The notes: generated from the letters alone by a model not told the origin. Shown: positions 48,681 to 58,745, numbered from the stretch's first letter. The stretch: 64,000 bases of DNA from Dehalobacter sp. DCM (GCF_024972775.1 NZ_CP092282.1:3651001-3715000), one strand, 5' to 3'. Numbers and translations are program-made.

Positions 48681-50270
48681 CTACTTCCCGGTCCGCAGCA
48701 CGGGCATATCCATCCGGTGCAAAATGCCTTTGGACAGCGCGAAGCACACGAGTGCCGCCAGCAATTCCCATAGGGCCAGTACTCCAAGTCCGATCAGCAC
48801 GCCGTTCACTGCGATCTTACTGCCGATGACAAAGGCGGCAATCAGACCGGGCAGCATGATCACGATCACAGCAAGGGTGTAAATGAAAATCAGGAACCCT
48901 GCGCTGATGTCTGCGCCCGTCCAGCGCAAAGAAAGATAGTTGATGCCCAGAAGTAAAAATGAAAACAGGGTGAAAACCACAATGGCCGCGACAATCAGCC
49001 CGACAGAATCCCCCATGATCAGGCCCGCGATGCCGAAAACAGCCACACTTTCCACCAGTACCTTAAAGGCGATTTCCAGGTTGCTCCAGACGATTTTCCG
49101 GAAAGAGCTTGCCGGAATCAGGTAGATATAATGCATATAAAGCTCTTTCAAGCCGCGCCCCGTTCCGATCAGAAAAATCTGCATCCACATCAGGATTTGC
49201 AGCAAAATAAAGGTTCCCTCGTCCTGACTGCGAATAAACAGCGAAAACAGCGCCGCGCCGGCTACTATCAAAATGGACGACATTCTCCACAAACCGAGAC
49301 GGTTAGCCCGAAAGGATTCCCGCAGGTGCTTATAAAATAGGGTACTGGGTCCCAGACCGCTGATACCGGTTTTCGCAACCTTTACTTTCTTTGTGGATAA
49401 TGCTTCGGTGTTGATCTGTCCTTCTGCCAGAACGCGCTTTTTCTCAAATGCGGTTTCTGTCGCAACCAGGACATCTTCATAATAATCGGGGTTGCTCAAG
49501 GCGATATAGAGCATTAAGAGCGCTCCGGACAGCACCAGCAGCCCCAAAAACAGGAAGCCGGTTCCCAGATCCCCGGATATCAGGGCGACTGTACCTGTTG
49601 ATGCCCAGCCGGCGATCGGCGTCCAAGCGGAAAGCGACGAACCCAGCGTGTTTTCCAGCGCCGCCAGCAGATCCCCTGTGCTGACCAACTGGATGCCCGC
49701 ATAAACAAGCAGTGGCAGAAAAGCCAGAACGGCAAACAGCCGGACCGCCCGCTTCCGCGCCGGTTTGCCGTTGGTCAGGCTGTAGATCAGCAACGACAGG
49801 ACTTGGAGCATACCAACAGCCAGGATAAAACCCAGCAGTACCAGGAGCACCCCATTAAAGCCGACCCCGAAGCCCTGGTTTAAGGAATTGCTTTGGAACA
49901 GGATAAAAAAGCCTGCCCAGAAAGACATTTTCGCCATGCGCACGATACCGTACATCAGGATCGTCCGGGGACTGACCGGTGAAACGAAAAGTAAATTGAC
50001 ATCGTTCATGTCGAAAATAACATCCCCGTTGGCTAAGCCCTTTTGGATGGCGATCACCACAAAAAGCAGGATGAGCAGGAATAGGATGCCCTTGAGCCAG
50101 ATAAGATCAAGGGACCCGACCGTGCTTTGCTTAGTGAATAAGGATACGAGAAAAATTCCGCCAATGCCGGCGATCACCAGCAGCCATAGCACCAGCTTGG
50201 CCGGCTTCCGCAGCAGCTCCAGCAGTCTGTTCTTGGCGCTTTTTACCAGCAAATAAACAAGACTGTTCAT
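48681..50270 (-). CDS. Putative ABC exporter membrane protein
   Basis: The 529-residue protein has about twelve membrane helices. Characteristic segments are ANGDVIFDMNDVNLLFVSPV followed by SPRTILMYGIVRMAKM (about 80-115) and GLGPSTLFYKHLRESFRANR (about 305-325), typical of the putative ABC exporter family (two fused ABC-2-like halves). It overlaps the ATPase gene by 4 bases, so the two are co-translated. The substrate is unknown; such exporters are often linked to envelope or antibiotic stress. Confidence 0.85.
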   Translation of the reverse strand: MNSLVYLLVKSAKNRLLELLRKPAKLVLWLLVIAGIGGIFLVSLFTKQSTVGSLDLIWLKGILFLLILLFVVIAIQKGLANGDVIFDMNDVNLLFVSPVSPRTILMYGIVRMAKMSFWAGFFILFQSNSLNQGFGVGFNGVLLVLLGFILAVGMLQVLSLLIYSLTNGKPARKRAVRLFAVLAFLPLLVYAGIQLVSTGDLLAALENTLGSSLSAWTPIAGWASTGTVALISGDLGTGFLFLGLLVLSGALLMLYIALSNPDYYEDVLVATETAFEKKRVLAEGQINTEALSTKKVKVAKTGISGLGPSTLFYKHLRESFRANRLGLWRMSSILIVAGAALFSLFIRSQDEGTFILLQILMWMQIFLIGTGRGLKELYMHYIYLIPASSFRKIVWSNLEIAFKVLVESVAVFGIAGLIMGDSVGLIVAAIVVFTLFSFLLLGINYLSLRWTGADISAGFLIFIYTLAVIVIMLPGLIAAFVIGSKIAVNGVLIGLGVLALWELLAALVCFALSKGILHRMDMPVLRTGK

Positions 50271-50980
50271 GGCTTATCCTCCTGGTTTTTCCCTTCCGTG
50301 ATGCTGAAATAAACGTCCTCAAGCCGTTGTCCGGCTGCGATGTCCGCACGGCGGCATACCCGCGCAATCCGACCTTTGACCATGATGTAGGTGACATCCC
50401 AGTTTTCCTCCAGGCTTTCGATCATATGGGTACTGACAAGCAGAGCGCAGCCGCTGTCCCGCAGCTCCGCCATTACAGCTTTCAGTTCCCGGATCCCATG
50501 GGGGTCCAGACCGACCAGCGGTTCATCCAGAATAACCGCCTTGGGCTGGGGCAGGAGCGCACAGCAGACACTGACCTTTTGCTGCATGCCTTTTGATAGC
50601 TCTTTACCCAGCTTCATTTTTTTATCGTCCAGCTCAAAGCGGCGAAGCAAGGCCTCCCCTCTTTCCTTCCAAGCCACCAACCGGTAGGCTTTGGCGATGA
50701 ACTCCAGGTGTTCCGCCACGGTCAGCATCGGGTACAGCACGGGGAACTCCGGCACATAGCCTAATAACCGTTTCGCCTCCACCGTATGATTCTTATGCCC
50801 GCCGATAGTAATGCTGCCTTGGAAACGCAGCAGGCCGCAAACCGATTTGATCAGGGTTGATTTACCCGCACCGTTGGGGCCGAGCAATACCGCCAGCTCG
50901 CCGGAGCCCACGGACAGGTTAATATTGTCATTGGCCGCCAGTTTGCCGTATTTTTTAGTCATGTTTCGGACGTCGATCAT
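50267..50980 (-). CDS. ABC transporter ATPase
   Basis: The 237-residue protein has Walker A LLGPNGAGKSTLIKS (about 33-47), signature ELSKGMQQKVSVCCALL (about 128) and Walker B AVILDEPLVGLDPHG (about 148-162), with switch His in LLVSTHMIES. All catalytic motifs are intact, in contrast to the DrrA-like ATPase at 46414. GGAG is 8 bases before ATG 50980. It energises the exporter encoded next. Confidence 0.92.
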   Translation of the reverse strand: MIDVRNMTKKYGKLAANDNINLSVGSGELAVLLGPNGAGKSTLIKSVCGLLRFQGSITIGGHKNHTVEAKRLLGYVPEFPVLYPMLTVAEHLEFIAKAYRLVAWKERGEALLRRFELDDKKMKLGKELSKGMQQKVSVCCALLPQPKAVILDEPLVGLDPHGIRELKAVMAELRDSGCALLVSTHMIESLEENWDVTYIMVKGRIARVCRRADIAAGQRLEDVYFSITEGKNQEDKP

Positions 50981-51190
50981 CGCTAAATCTCCTTTACTGC
51001 CATAGATACGTTCGTTTATAATTCTCTATCCTTGGGCATATCCCTTTTTTAGTACTGTATATAAATCCAGAAAATGACATCTTATTTGCTGTAATGATAG
51101 TAGTCTCGTCAAACTCTGGGAATAATAAGGATGATAGTCATTTTCCGTTTCTACAGGCTAAAACGTTATAAAGGAGTAGCATCACAATCT

Positions 51191-51904
51191 ATGATTCATC
51201 GCAAAGTTTACCAAATGGTTATCTTTATCTGTCTGATCGTATTGCCAACAGCCCTGATGTCTGCCGGCTGCAGCAACGCAACCCCGATGTCCAGCGCCAT
51301 CTATTCACGAACCCCCAACATTGACACAGCGGAGGAGTCCAAACAATTACTGAGGGAAGGGAATCAGCGCTTTGTATCCGGAAACGTTCTGAATGATGAT
51401 TTAAGCCTGGACAAGCGAACAGAACTTTCCGAGTACGGTCAGCATCCCTTTGCCGTGATCGTAAGTTGTTCCGATTCGCGCGTTCCTCCGGAAATTTTAT
51501 TCGATCAATCCCTGGGCGATCTATTTGTCATCCGCAATGCAGGTAACGTGATCGACGCAATTAGCCTCGGAAGTATCGAATACGCTGCCGAGCACTTAGA
51601 GACCCCGCTCATCCTGGTCTTAGGCCATGAGAATTGCGGGGCAGTGAAAGCCGTCGTTGACGGGATCGAAGCTCAAGGAAATCTGCCTGCAATCCTAAAA
51701 AAAATCCAGCCCGCTTATGAAAAAGCCAAGCTGGACACACTGGATCAATCGGATCTGTATGAAAAATGCGCAGAAGAAAACGTACACCAATCGATTGCTG
51801 AGATCCGGGAAAGTACCATTATCCAGCATTTAGAGCACGAAAAAAAGCTGGAGATCATCGGGGGTAAATATAATCTACAAACCGGTGAGGTTTACTTCTT
51901 CTAA
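51191..51904 (+). CDS. Beta-class carbonic anhydrase, predicted lipoprotein
   Basis: The 237-residue protein is read from ATG 51191; the longer frame from 51131 is less likely. It has a lipoprotein signal (VIFICLIVLPTALMSAGC). The zinc site is complete: Cys and Asp-Arg in VSCSDSRVPPE and His/Cys in GHENCGAV. Residues VIRNAGNVID match the beta-CA core. It interconverts CO2 and bicarbonate. A membrane-tethered, extracytoplasmic beta carbonic anhydrase is less common than the cytoplasmic type. AAGGAG lies 14 bases upstream, a long spacing, so the exact start is uncertain. Confidence 0.9.
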   Translation: MIHRKVYQMVIFICLIVLPTALMSAGCSNATPMSSAIYSRTPNIDTAEESKQLLREGNQRFVSGNVLNDDLSLDKRTELSEYGQHPFAVIVSCSDSRVPPEILFDQSLGDLFVIRNAGNVIDAISLGSIEYAAEHLETPLILVLGHENCGAVKAVVDGIEAQGNLPAILKKIQPAYEKAKLDTLDQSDLYEKCAEENVHQSIAEIRESTIIQHLEHEKKLEIIGGKYNLQTGEVYFF

Positions 51905-51998
51905 TCATTTTTCTAGCATTCTTATTTGGTTTTAAGTTTCTTCCAAGCAATCTTATTGCTTTGACAACCAACGGAGGAACAAATTACAACTACATCTT

Positions 51999-52790
51999 TT
52001 ATACTTGCATATCCGAATACCGTTCCAGGAAGCGGATGGTCCGTTCCTGCTTGGGTTGTCCGAATACCTCCTCCGGCGTGCCGGCTTCCACCACAACGCC
52101 GTCATCCATAAAGACAACCTTGTCTGCCACATCCCGCGCAAACTGCATTTCATGGGTGACGATCACCATGGTGGTATTTTTGTCGGCAAGTGCCCGGATA
52201 ACCTTGAGTACCTCCCCCGTCAGCTCCGGATCCAGCGCGCTGGTGGGCTCGTCAAAGCAAAGCACATCCGGAGAAAGCGCCAAAGCGCGAGCAATAGCGA
52301 CGCGCTGCTGCTGTCCGCCGGAAAGCTGATGAGGATACAGACTCATTTTATCCGCAAGGCCTACTTGCTGGAGAAGGCCCCGGGCTTTTGCATCGATCTC
52401 CTGTAAAATACCCTTTTTGTTTTTCTTATAATCGTCTCTTTCCTGGGCCAGAAGCTCCCCGGCCAGCTTAACATTCGCCAGTGCCGTATATTGGGGAAAA
52501 AGATTGAACGATTGAAATACAAGTCCGAAATGCAGGCGGTTTTTTCGAATGTCCTTTTCCGAAAACTGTGTACCGCTTGATGCGTCAAGCAAGGTCTCCC
52601 CGTTGACGATAATCTGTCCGCCGTCCGGCGTCTCCAAAAAGTTCAGGCAGCGCAAGAGGGTTGTTTTGCCGCTGCCGGAGGACCCGATGATAGCAATAAC
52701 TTCGCCTTTTTCCAACGTGAACCCGACATCCTTTAAGACCGCGGTCTCGCCAAAGCGCTTGGAGATGTTCCTCACCTCAAGTACAGACAT
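51999..52790 (-). CDS. Polar amino-acid ABC transporter ATPase (GlnQ-like)
   Basis: The 263-residue protein has Walker A IGSSGSGKTTLLRCLNFLE (about 33-51), signature LSGGQQQRVAIARAL (about 151) and Walker B VLCFDEPTSALDPEL (about 172-186), with VTHEMQFARDVADKVVFMD. The order and the NFLE/PDGG motifs are those of polar amino-acid importers. The third gene of the operon, it starts 12 bases after the permease stop with AAGGAGGGG. It drives uptake through the permease at 52803. Confidence 0.95.
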   Translation of the reverse strand: MSVLEVRNISKRFGETAVLKDVGFTLEKGEVIAIIGSSGSGKTTLLRCLNFLETPDGGQIIVNGETLLDASSGTQFSEKDIRKNRLHFGLVFQSFNLFPQYTALANVKLAGELLAQERDDYKKNKKGILQEIDAKARGLLQQVGLADKMSLYPHQLSGGQQQRVAIARALALSPDVLCFDEPTSALDPELTGEVLKVIRALADKNTTMVIVTHEMQFARDVADKVVFMDDGVVVEAGTPEEVFGQPKQERTIRFLERYSDMQV

Positions 52791-52802
52791 TTTGTCCCCT
52801 CC

Positions 52803-53462
52803 TTAAACCCGGAAATATTCGAGCTTCTTTTCCAAGCGCCCTAAGAGCAGTGTAAGAATACCGCTAAAAAGCAGGTAGTAGACACCGGTAAAAAACAGGG
52901 GCCAGATCAGGCCGTCGGACTTGATAAAGGCCTGTCCGCTCCAGATGATCTCGTAGACCGCAATCACCCGCGCCAGCGAGGTGTCTTTCACCAAGGTAAT
53001 GATTTCATTGCCCATCGGCGGGATTATGCGCTTGATGACCTGCAGGAAGATGATCCGAAAAAAGATCTGACTCTTGGTCATCCCTAAAACCTGCCCAGCC
53101 TCATATTGTCCTTTGGGCACACCCTCAATACCGCCGCGGTAGATCTCGGAAAAATAGCAGGCATAATTGATAATGAAGGCCACCACTGCCGCCGTAAAGC
53201 GGCCGGAAGCGCCGTTGCCCCACCAGTTGTCCCCGAGAATCAGTCCCGGTCCGTAGTAGATAATCAGCAGCTGGAGCATGAGCGGTGTGCCCCGCACACA
53301 CCATACGATGAATTTAACCACATAGCGTAAAGGCCGGAATTGGCTTGTGGAGCCAAAAGAAATAATCAGCCCCAGCGGGAATGCGCCAAGCAATGTTAAC
53401 GCAAAAATTTCCAGAGTTTTTAAAAAGCCTTCGTTTAATGAAGCTAAAACGGTTTGGAACAT
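52803..53462 (-). CDS. Polar amino-acid ABC transporter permease
   Basis: The 219-residue protein has four to five membrane helices and the HEQRO-type motif: WCVRGTPLMLQLLIIYYGPG (about 55-74), the EIYRGGIEGVPKGQYEAGQV loop (about 108-127) that contacts the ATPase, and LVKDTSLARVIAVYEI (about 163-178). It forms the membrane channel of the importer. Confidence 0.95.
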   Translation of the reverse strand: MFQTVLASLNEGFLKTLEIFALTLLGAFPLGLIISFGSTSQFRPLRYVVKFIVWCVRGTPLMLQLLIIYYGPGLILGDNWWGNGASGRFTAAVVAFIINYACYFSEIYRGGIEGVPKGQYEAGQVLGMTKSQIFFRIIFLQVIKRIIPPMGNEIITLVKDTSLARVIAVYEIIWSGQAFIKSDGLIWPLFFTGVYYLLFSGILTLLLGRLEKKLEYFRV

Positions 53463-53496
53463 TGCAAGACCTCATCCATTGTTACTTTTCGTTGTG

Positions 53497-53528
53497 CAAA
53501 GGCAGAAAGCGAATGCTCTCTGCCTTTG
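53497..53528 (-). other. Intercistronic hairpin in the amino-acid importer operon
   Basis: CAAAGGCAGA pairs with TCTGCCTTTG between the binding-protein and permease genes. There is no T-run on the minus strand, so it more likely stabilises the upstream binding-protein message than terminates it. Confidence 0.6.
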
Positions 53529-53554
53529 GTATATGACATTTTTTAACGTGTCGC

Positions 53555-54349
53555 TTACTGGGCGATGATGGATTCCTGTACGCCGTAGGTTTTGGCGACA
53601 TTCAACATAGATTTGTCGGCATAAGCTTTGGTAAAGAATGTATTCAACTCCGCGGCCATGTCGCTTCCCTTACGGAAGCCCACGCCGTATTTTTCGGAGT
53701 TAAGGGCGACGGTGTAGGTCAGCTGGGGATAGCTGGTACCTTCACCAATCATCGCTCCGGCCATTAACAGGTCGATAACACAGGCATCAGCGGTACCGGC
53801 AGCAACTTCCATCAGCGCAGCAGACTGGCTTTGCACTGCTGTGCTGGTATAACCCAGGTCTTTAACAACCGCTTCGCCGGCGGAGCCGGATTCCACTGCA
53901 AAGTTAAGCGCGGAGACGCTTTCCTTATCCTTATATTTATCGGCTTTCGCGGCAGGTACAACAACGACCTGGGCGTTATCGCAGTAGGCATTGGAGCAAG
54001 CCATGGCGGCCGTTACCTCGTCGGTGAGGGTCATGCCGTTCCAGACGCAGTCGATGGCTTTGGAATCAAGTTCCATAATCTTATTGTCCCAATCGATTTC
54101 CACGAATTCCACTTTGACACCCAGAGATTCCCCGAACGCTTTGGCCATATCGGCGTCAAAGCCGATCCAATTACCGCTTGCATCTTTGTAATCCATTGGC
54201 GCGAAATCGGTGATCCCAACGACAAGTGTCCCCTTATTCTTGATATACGCCATGTCCGTTTCCTCTTTGGCTGCCGGTTTTGAACAGCCGGTAAAGACGC
54301 CGGTGATGAGTAAAGCCAACACAAGCATAAGTACAGTTAATCTTTTCAT
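53555..54349 (-). CDS. Polar amino-acid ABC transporter substrate-binding lipoprotein
   Basis: The 264-residue protein has a lipoprotein signal (VLALLITGVFTGC, Cys about 22), then the SBP_bac_3 fold: LVVGITDFAPMDYKDASGNW, IGFDADMAKAFGESLGVKV, VWNGMTLT and EKYGVGFRKGSDM. It is the first gene of the binding protein-permease-ATPase operon. The specific amino acid cannot be read from sequence; the pocket resembles glutamine/cystine-type binders. Confidence 0.95.
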   Translation of the reverse strand: MKRLTVLMLVLALLITGVFTGCSKPAAKEETDMAYIKNKGTLVVGITDFAPMDYKDASGNWIGFDADMAKAFGESLGVKVEFVEIDWDNKIMELDSKAIDCVWNGMTLTDEVTAAMACSNAYCDNAQVVVVPAAKADKYKDKESVSALNFAVESGSAGEAVVKDLGYTSTAVQSQSAALMEVAAGTADACVIDLLMAGAMIGEGTSYPQLTYTVALNSEKYGVGFRKGSDMAAELNTFFTKAYADKSMLNVAKTYGVQESIIAQ

Positions 54350-54376
54350 ATTTTCCTCCCATTATCCTCAAAATTC

Positions 54377-54400
54377 TACGCGGTGGATTGCACCGCATAG
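54377..54400. promoter_or_regulatory. Palindrome upstream of the amino-acid importer operon
   Basis: CTAcGCGGTG and CACCGCaTAG form an imperfect inverted repeat with a GATTG centre, 28 bases upstream of the binding-protein start codon. It may be an operator or a leader hairpin. Confidence 0.4.
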
Positions 54401-54610
54401 TTTCTCTCACTTTAATATGATACCTTACATTTGGGATAAAGCAATATAAAAATCTGCAATTATTTTGGAAGAGAAATCCAGTAGTATTTTATTAATGGTA
54501 AAATTTATGAAGCCCAAAATATGAACTTCTATGATAAACTAAAACTTATTGTGAATATAGATGCAATGAAACTGATTTTATACCTTTCTAAACAGAAAAA
54601 GGGGGCAGCT

Positions 54611-56230
54611 ATGAACTGTCGTAAAATTACTTATACTATTTCAGCAGTATTACTCATAACCTTTTTGACAACAACAGCGCTTCCATCTTTGGCAAATGCC
54701 GACATCAATCCGCGACTCTCTGGATCAAATAGATATGAAACCTCAACCGCTATTGCCAGCCAATTTTCCAATCAAATTCTTTACAATGTGGTTCTGGTTT
54801 CCGGAAACGACTTTCCTGACGCCCTGTCAATCAGTGTCTTGGCACAGAAATTGAATGCGCCTGTCTTATTAGTCGATAGCCATATACAGACTTCTAGAGA
54901 CGCCTTGGCATATATTGAATCGCATTTACAAGCGCAAGGTACGGTTTATATTGCAGGCGGACAAGAAGCAATAGGCACTGACTTCGACAGCTATTTAAAG
55001 GGTAAAGGCTATCAGTTCAAGCGGTTTGACGGTGTGGACAGGTATGATACTAACCGGTTAATTATTGATGCGTTAAATTCCACCGATCAGACAGTGTTTA
55101 TTGCCAGCGGCGAAAATTTCCCCGACGCGTTAAGCGTTTCGAGCTTCGCCAGCCATACAGATTCACCCATTCTTTTAGTAAAGGCTGATCGTATCCCGCA
55201 GCCGGTCATCGATTATTTGCACAGCAGACAACCCTTACAGGTTTATATTGCCGGTGGCCCCGGTGTTGTATCAGGTGCTGTGGAAAATCAAATCAAATCA
55301 ATACTACCGAATGCTGTCATTACCAGATTTGCCGGCCAGGATAGATATGAGACGGCTTCAATGATCTATGGCAAATTTGCGGAAAACCCTAAGACAATCT
55401 ATCTTGCGTCCGGTGATAATTATCCCGATGCTCTTTCGGGTACTGTACTCGCCGGTCAAAACGGTGATCCGATTTTACTCGTTGATCCGTCTTCGCCATT
55501 GGTACCAAACAGCATCGCTGCCTATCTAATGCAATTATATGAAAATGGTATCGTTCCAAGTATCACCGCTTTCGGAGGAACGGGCGCTGTTCCGGACGAA
55601 GTTGTCAATAATGCTCAAAATCTTTTGAACGGCTATAGTCAATCGCCTTTATTTAATATTACGACGATTGATCCCAGGCTGAATTTCGGAGGTAAAGACA
55701 TTATCCCGCTGCCCGACCAAAATTATTGGTTTAGTATCAACAGTTACAAATTTCATTATCTGTATAGCACTTTCCATTCATCGCTGCACTATGAACTGTA
55801 TCATTACATGCTCAATGTGGATAATGCGGTTTCTGTTCATAATCGCGCCATTGCTCTTCACTCCGGAATAATCGAGGATAACTGTGTTTACTTTCAAGCC
55901 GAAGTATTGAGAAGAATGGGTTTTAATATTAAAAATTCGATGGCTAATGTAAAGGACTTTAGTAATTTGTTACCTATGTTAGGGTTTAAAAAAGGTGCGA
56001 ATATATACAATTTAAAACCTGGAGATATCGTTTTTACTGAGGGGTATACCCATACGTATACATTTATGGGTTGGGTCAATCCCGGAAAACAGGATTATGC
56101 CTATGTCGTTGATAATCAGGCAAGATTATTTTATGGTCAAGTCTACCATGTGCGAAAAGTCGATACCTATGACCCGGTACAAGAAACTGATGCTATGGCG
56201 TTTTTTATGTATTATTCAGATGGCGCATAA
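54611..56230 (+). CDS. Exported cell-wall-binding protein: three CW_binding_2 repeats plus NlpC/CHAP-like domain
   Basis: The 539-residue protein is read from ATG 54611 (GGGGGC just upstream) with a signal peptide (ITYTISAVLLITFLTTTALP). Here the CW_binding_2 repeats are N-terminal (SGSNRYETS, GVDRYDTN, GQDRYETA; GNDFPDALS, GENFPDALS and GDNYPDALS motifs), the reverse of the other two such proteins. The C-terminal ~170 residues contain EDNCVYFQAEVLRRMGF, LKPGDIVFTEGYTHTYTFMG and YVVDNQ, which suggest the Cys-His core of a papain-like CHAP/NlpC endopeptidase. If active, it would cut peptidoglycan peptides. Confidence 0.8.
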   Translation: MNCRKITYTISAVLLITFLTTTALPSLANADINPRLSGSNRYETSTAIASQFSNQILYNVVLVSGNDFPDALSISVLAQKLNAPVLLVDSHIQTSRDALAYIESHLQAQGTVYIAGGQEAIGTDFDSYLKGKGYQFKRFDGVDRYDTNRLIIDALNSTDQTVFIASGENFPDALSVSSFASHTDSPILLVKADRIPQPVIDYLHSRQPLQVYIAGGPGVVSGAVENQIKSILPNAVITRFAGQDRYETASMIYGKFAENPKTIYLASGDNYPDALSGTVLAGQNGDPILLVDPSSPLVPNSIAAYLMQLYENGIVPSITAFGGTGAVPDEVVNNAQNLLNGYSQSPLFNITTIDPRLNFGGKDIIPLPDQNYWFSINSYKFHYLYSTFHSSLHYELYHYMLNVDNAVSVHNRAIALHSGIIEDNCVYFQAEVLRRMGFNIKNSMANVKDFSNLLPMLGFKKGANIYNLKPGDIVFTEGYTHTYTFMGWVNPGKQDYAYVVDNQARLFYGQVYHVRKVDTYDPVQETDAMAFFMYYSDGA

Positions 56231-56296
56231 TGTCAGAATTCTTTCATTGATACAATCCTAGAAGTTAGGTAAATATGGATGCCGATGTTTATTAAC

Positions 56297-56953
56297 TCAT
56301 TTGGGTAAATTACTAATCGCTTGGTTTGAGCCAATAACAACTAAAATATCGCCTTGCTTAATAAGGGCATCTGCACCAGGGGCTGCATTTATTTCTTCTG
56401 CACTTTTAATGGCAATTACACTTACACGATATTTAGCTCGCAGGTTTAATTTTCCTATGGTATTATCCACAAATTCCTGAGGAGCAAAAACTTCTACAAT
56501 GCTATAATCCGGAGACAATTCAATATAATCTAATAAATCGTTAACGGACGTAAGATTATGTGCCACCCGTATACCCATATCACGTTCAGGGTAGATAACC
56601 CGATCCACTCCTATCTTTTCTAAAACCCTGCCATGCAGTGCATCTTTCGCTTTAGCAACAACTTTCTGTACCCCAAGTTCTTTAAGCATTACAGATACTA
56701 AAATATTTGATTGAATATCATCACCAATCGCGACAATGGCAACATCAAAATTTCGGATACCTAATCTTTTCAAAGCCTCTTCGTCTCTAGCATCTAATTG
56801 GACAGCATGGGTAACTTGATTAGCGATATCCTGTATTTCTTTTTCCGAATTATCAATGACTAATACTTCATAACCAAGCTTATACAAGGAAGTAGCCACA
56901 CTATGCCCAAAACGTCCAATCCCAATGACGACAAACTGTTTATTCTTTTTCAT
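56297..56953 (-). CDS. ktrA: Potassium uptake regulatory subunit (KtrA/TrkA)
   Basis: The 218-residue protein has an RCK_N Rossmann domain (~5-125; VIGIGRFGHSVATSLYKLGY, VLVIDNSEKEI) and a C-terminal RCK_C domain (~135-218). It binds NAD(H)/ATP and, in many Firmicutes, cyclic di-AMP, and it gates the TrkH/KtrB channel. It starts 11 bases after the channel gene. Length and domain order match KtrA. Confidence 0.93.
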   Translation of the reverse strand: MKKNKQFVVIGIGRFGHSVATSLYKLGYEVLVIDNSEKEIQDIANQVTHAVQLDARDEEALKRLGIRNFDVAIVAIGDDIQSNILVSVMLKELGVQKVVAKAKDALHGRVLEKIGVDRVIYPERDMGIRVAHNLTSVNDLLDYIELSPDYSIVEVFAPQEFVDNTIGKLNLRAKYRVSVIAIKSAEEINAAPGADALIKQGDILVVIGSNQAISNLPK

Positions 56954-56964
56954 CTTGCTTGCTC

Positions 56965-58329
56965 CTATCCAACCATTATTTTTGATTCGGGATATTTTGC
57001 CTGATTACCTGGATTGTTAACTTTGCCGATGGAAAAGGCGATTGTCAATAAACCCACTCTTCCAATGAACATTGTAAGAATAATTAATATTTTGCCAATA
57101 AGTGAAAGACTGGGTGTTACTCCTAAAGTTAGGCCAACTGTGCCGAAAGCAGATACGGTCTCAAACAATAAGGTCATAAAATTTGCACTTTCAGTAATCG
57201 TCAATAGCCCAGTCACCAAGATAATCCACATGATCGCCAAGGTCATAATCGCAACCGCCTTCTGGATGACTTCTCTGGGGATAGATCTTCCATGTATAGT
57301 AACTTGATATTTGTTTCTGAACATCGAGAAAACCGATAGTAAAATCGTCATAAAGGTTGTCGTTTTTACTCCACCCCCGGTCGACCCTGGTGAAGCACCA
57401 ATGAACATAAGCACGATCAGCAACAAGACTGTTGTATCATTGAGAGCAGACAAATTTAAAGTATTAAATCCAGCGGTACGCGGAGTGACCGATTGAAACA
57501 TTGAAGCAAGAATTTTCCCTTGGTATCCTAGACTTCCAAGCGTATCTGGATTATTAAACTCTAGGAGGAAAAATAATATGGCCCCAATTGCAATTAATAG
57601 CCCGGTTGTCCGGATAACAATCCATGAATGCAGACTTAATCTCTTTCCTCGTTTAGGGTAAAGGTCTAAAATGACCGTGAAACCGATACCGCCTATAACA
57701 ATTAGGGCCATTACCGTAAGATTCGTTACGAAATCATTTTGAAATCTCATCAAACTATTGCCAAAAAGATCAAATCCTGCATTGTTAAACGCTGAAATAG
57801 TATGGAATAAAGCGTAATATAGTGCTTTACCCAAATTAAAATCAAAAGACCACCTGACAGCTAGAATAACAAAACCAATACCTTCTATTAGAAACGACCC
57901 CATGAATATATATTTTGCCAGCCTAACGATTCCTTCCAACGAAGATTGGTTATAGGCTTCCTGCAAAAGCATCCTCTCTTGAAGATTTATCTTTTTCCCA
58001 AGGAGGATTGCAAAGAAAGTGGCAAAAGTCATAAAACCAAGACCACCGATCTGAATTAAAAAAAGGATAATAATTTGCCCAAAGACTGAAAACACTGATC
58101 CCGTGTCTACCACAATAAGTCCTGTAACACAAACAGCTGAGGTTGCTGTGAACAAGGCGTCTATAAAAGGTAATCCTTTTCCGTCAACTGTAGCGATCGA
58201 TAAGGTCAGCAAGAAAGCTCCAACGAAGATGACAGAAATGAATCCGATAGCCAGTATCTGGGGCGGCGAGAGTTTTTTCTTTTCTTTTGTAGATTGTTTA
58301 TTTGTATCAATCTTAAATATGTCATTCAT
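56965..58329 (-). CDS. ktrB: Potassium uptake channel subunit (KtrB/TrkH)
   Basis: The 454-residue protein has eight membrane helices arranged as four M1-P-M2 units. Selectivity loops are visible in ATSAVCVTGLIVVD, HTISAFNNAGFDLFG, VTPRTAGFNTLN and ETVSAFGTVGLTLG. ATG 58329 fits GGAG at 6 bases; the longer frame from 58386 is rejected. With KtrA it forms a low-affinity sodium- or proton-coupled potassium uptake system, next to the high-affinity Kdp system. Confidence 0.93.
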   Translation of the reverse strand: MNDIFKIDTNKQSTKEKKKLSPPQILAIGFISVIFVGAFLLTLSIATVDGKGLPFIDALFTATSAVCVTGLIVVDTGSVFSVFGQIIILFLIQIGGLGFMTFATFFAILLGKKINLQERMLLQEAYNQSSLEGIVRLAKYIFMGSFLIEGIGFVILAVRWSFDFNLGKALYYALFHTISAFNNAGFDLFGNSLMRFQNDFVTNLTVMALIVIGGIGFTVILDLYPKRGKRLSLHSWIVIRTTGLLIAIGAILFFLLEFNNPDTLGSLGYQGKILASMFQSVTPRTAGFNTLNLSALNDTTVLLLIVLMFIGASPGSTGGGVKTTTFMTILLSVFSMFRNKYQVTIHGRSIPREVIQKAVAIMTLAIMWIILVTGLLTITESANFMTLLFETVSAFGTVGLTLGVTPSLSLIGKILIILTMFIGRVGLLTIAFSIGKVNNPGNQAKYPESKIMVG

Positions 58330-58745
58330 ACTCGTCTCCATACCATTATGATAAAGTCTCAATGATTGAAAAAACATCAATACCAATGATATTGAACATT
58401 TTCATGTAATCAGAATAATTTTTGGCAGCCTCCATAATGAGATAGGCTGTTTATTGATGATCACTATATTCTTAGTAAAACTTAATAACAACATACGTAT
58501 ATTGGTCACTTGTCATTGGAGTCTTCCACATATAGCAGCATATATACCTCCAATTATATTATATGCCAACTTATTATTAAGACAGGATTAATATTAATGC
58601 CTTTGGTATAAAGATTACGTTAAGAAGATTTCCCTCATTTTTCCATCATTAAACATACTAATAAAGTAGGAAAGCCTTAATTTAAGACTTCCCGCCAAAA
58701 GTCAATATCCTTGAATTCAAACTATAAAAGCTTATAAAAAAGAGT
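58330..58745. other. Intergenic region between ktrB and kdpE, nothing firm recognised
   Basis: The stretch is AT-rich and contains ordinary promoter-like A/T tracts for ktrB. I looked for a cyclic di-AMP riboswitch, which is common before potassium genes, and did not see a convincing one. No ORF with a ribosome binding site was found. Confidence 0.4.

Noticed and set aside
58330-58745. Cyclic di-AMP riboswitch upstream of ktrB
   Set aside because: I could not find the conserved core or a terminator hairpin of that riboswitch class; a covariance search would decide.
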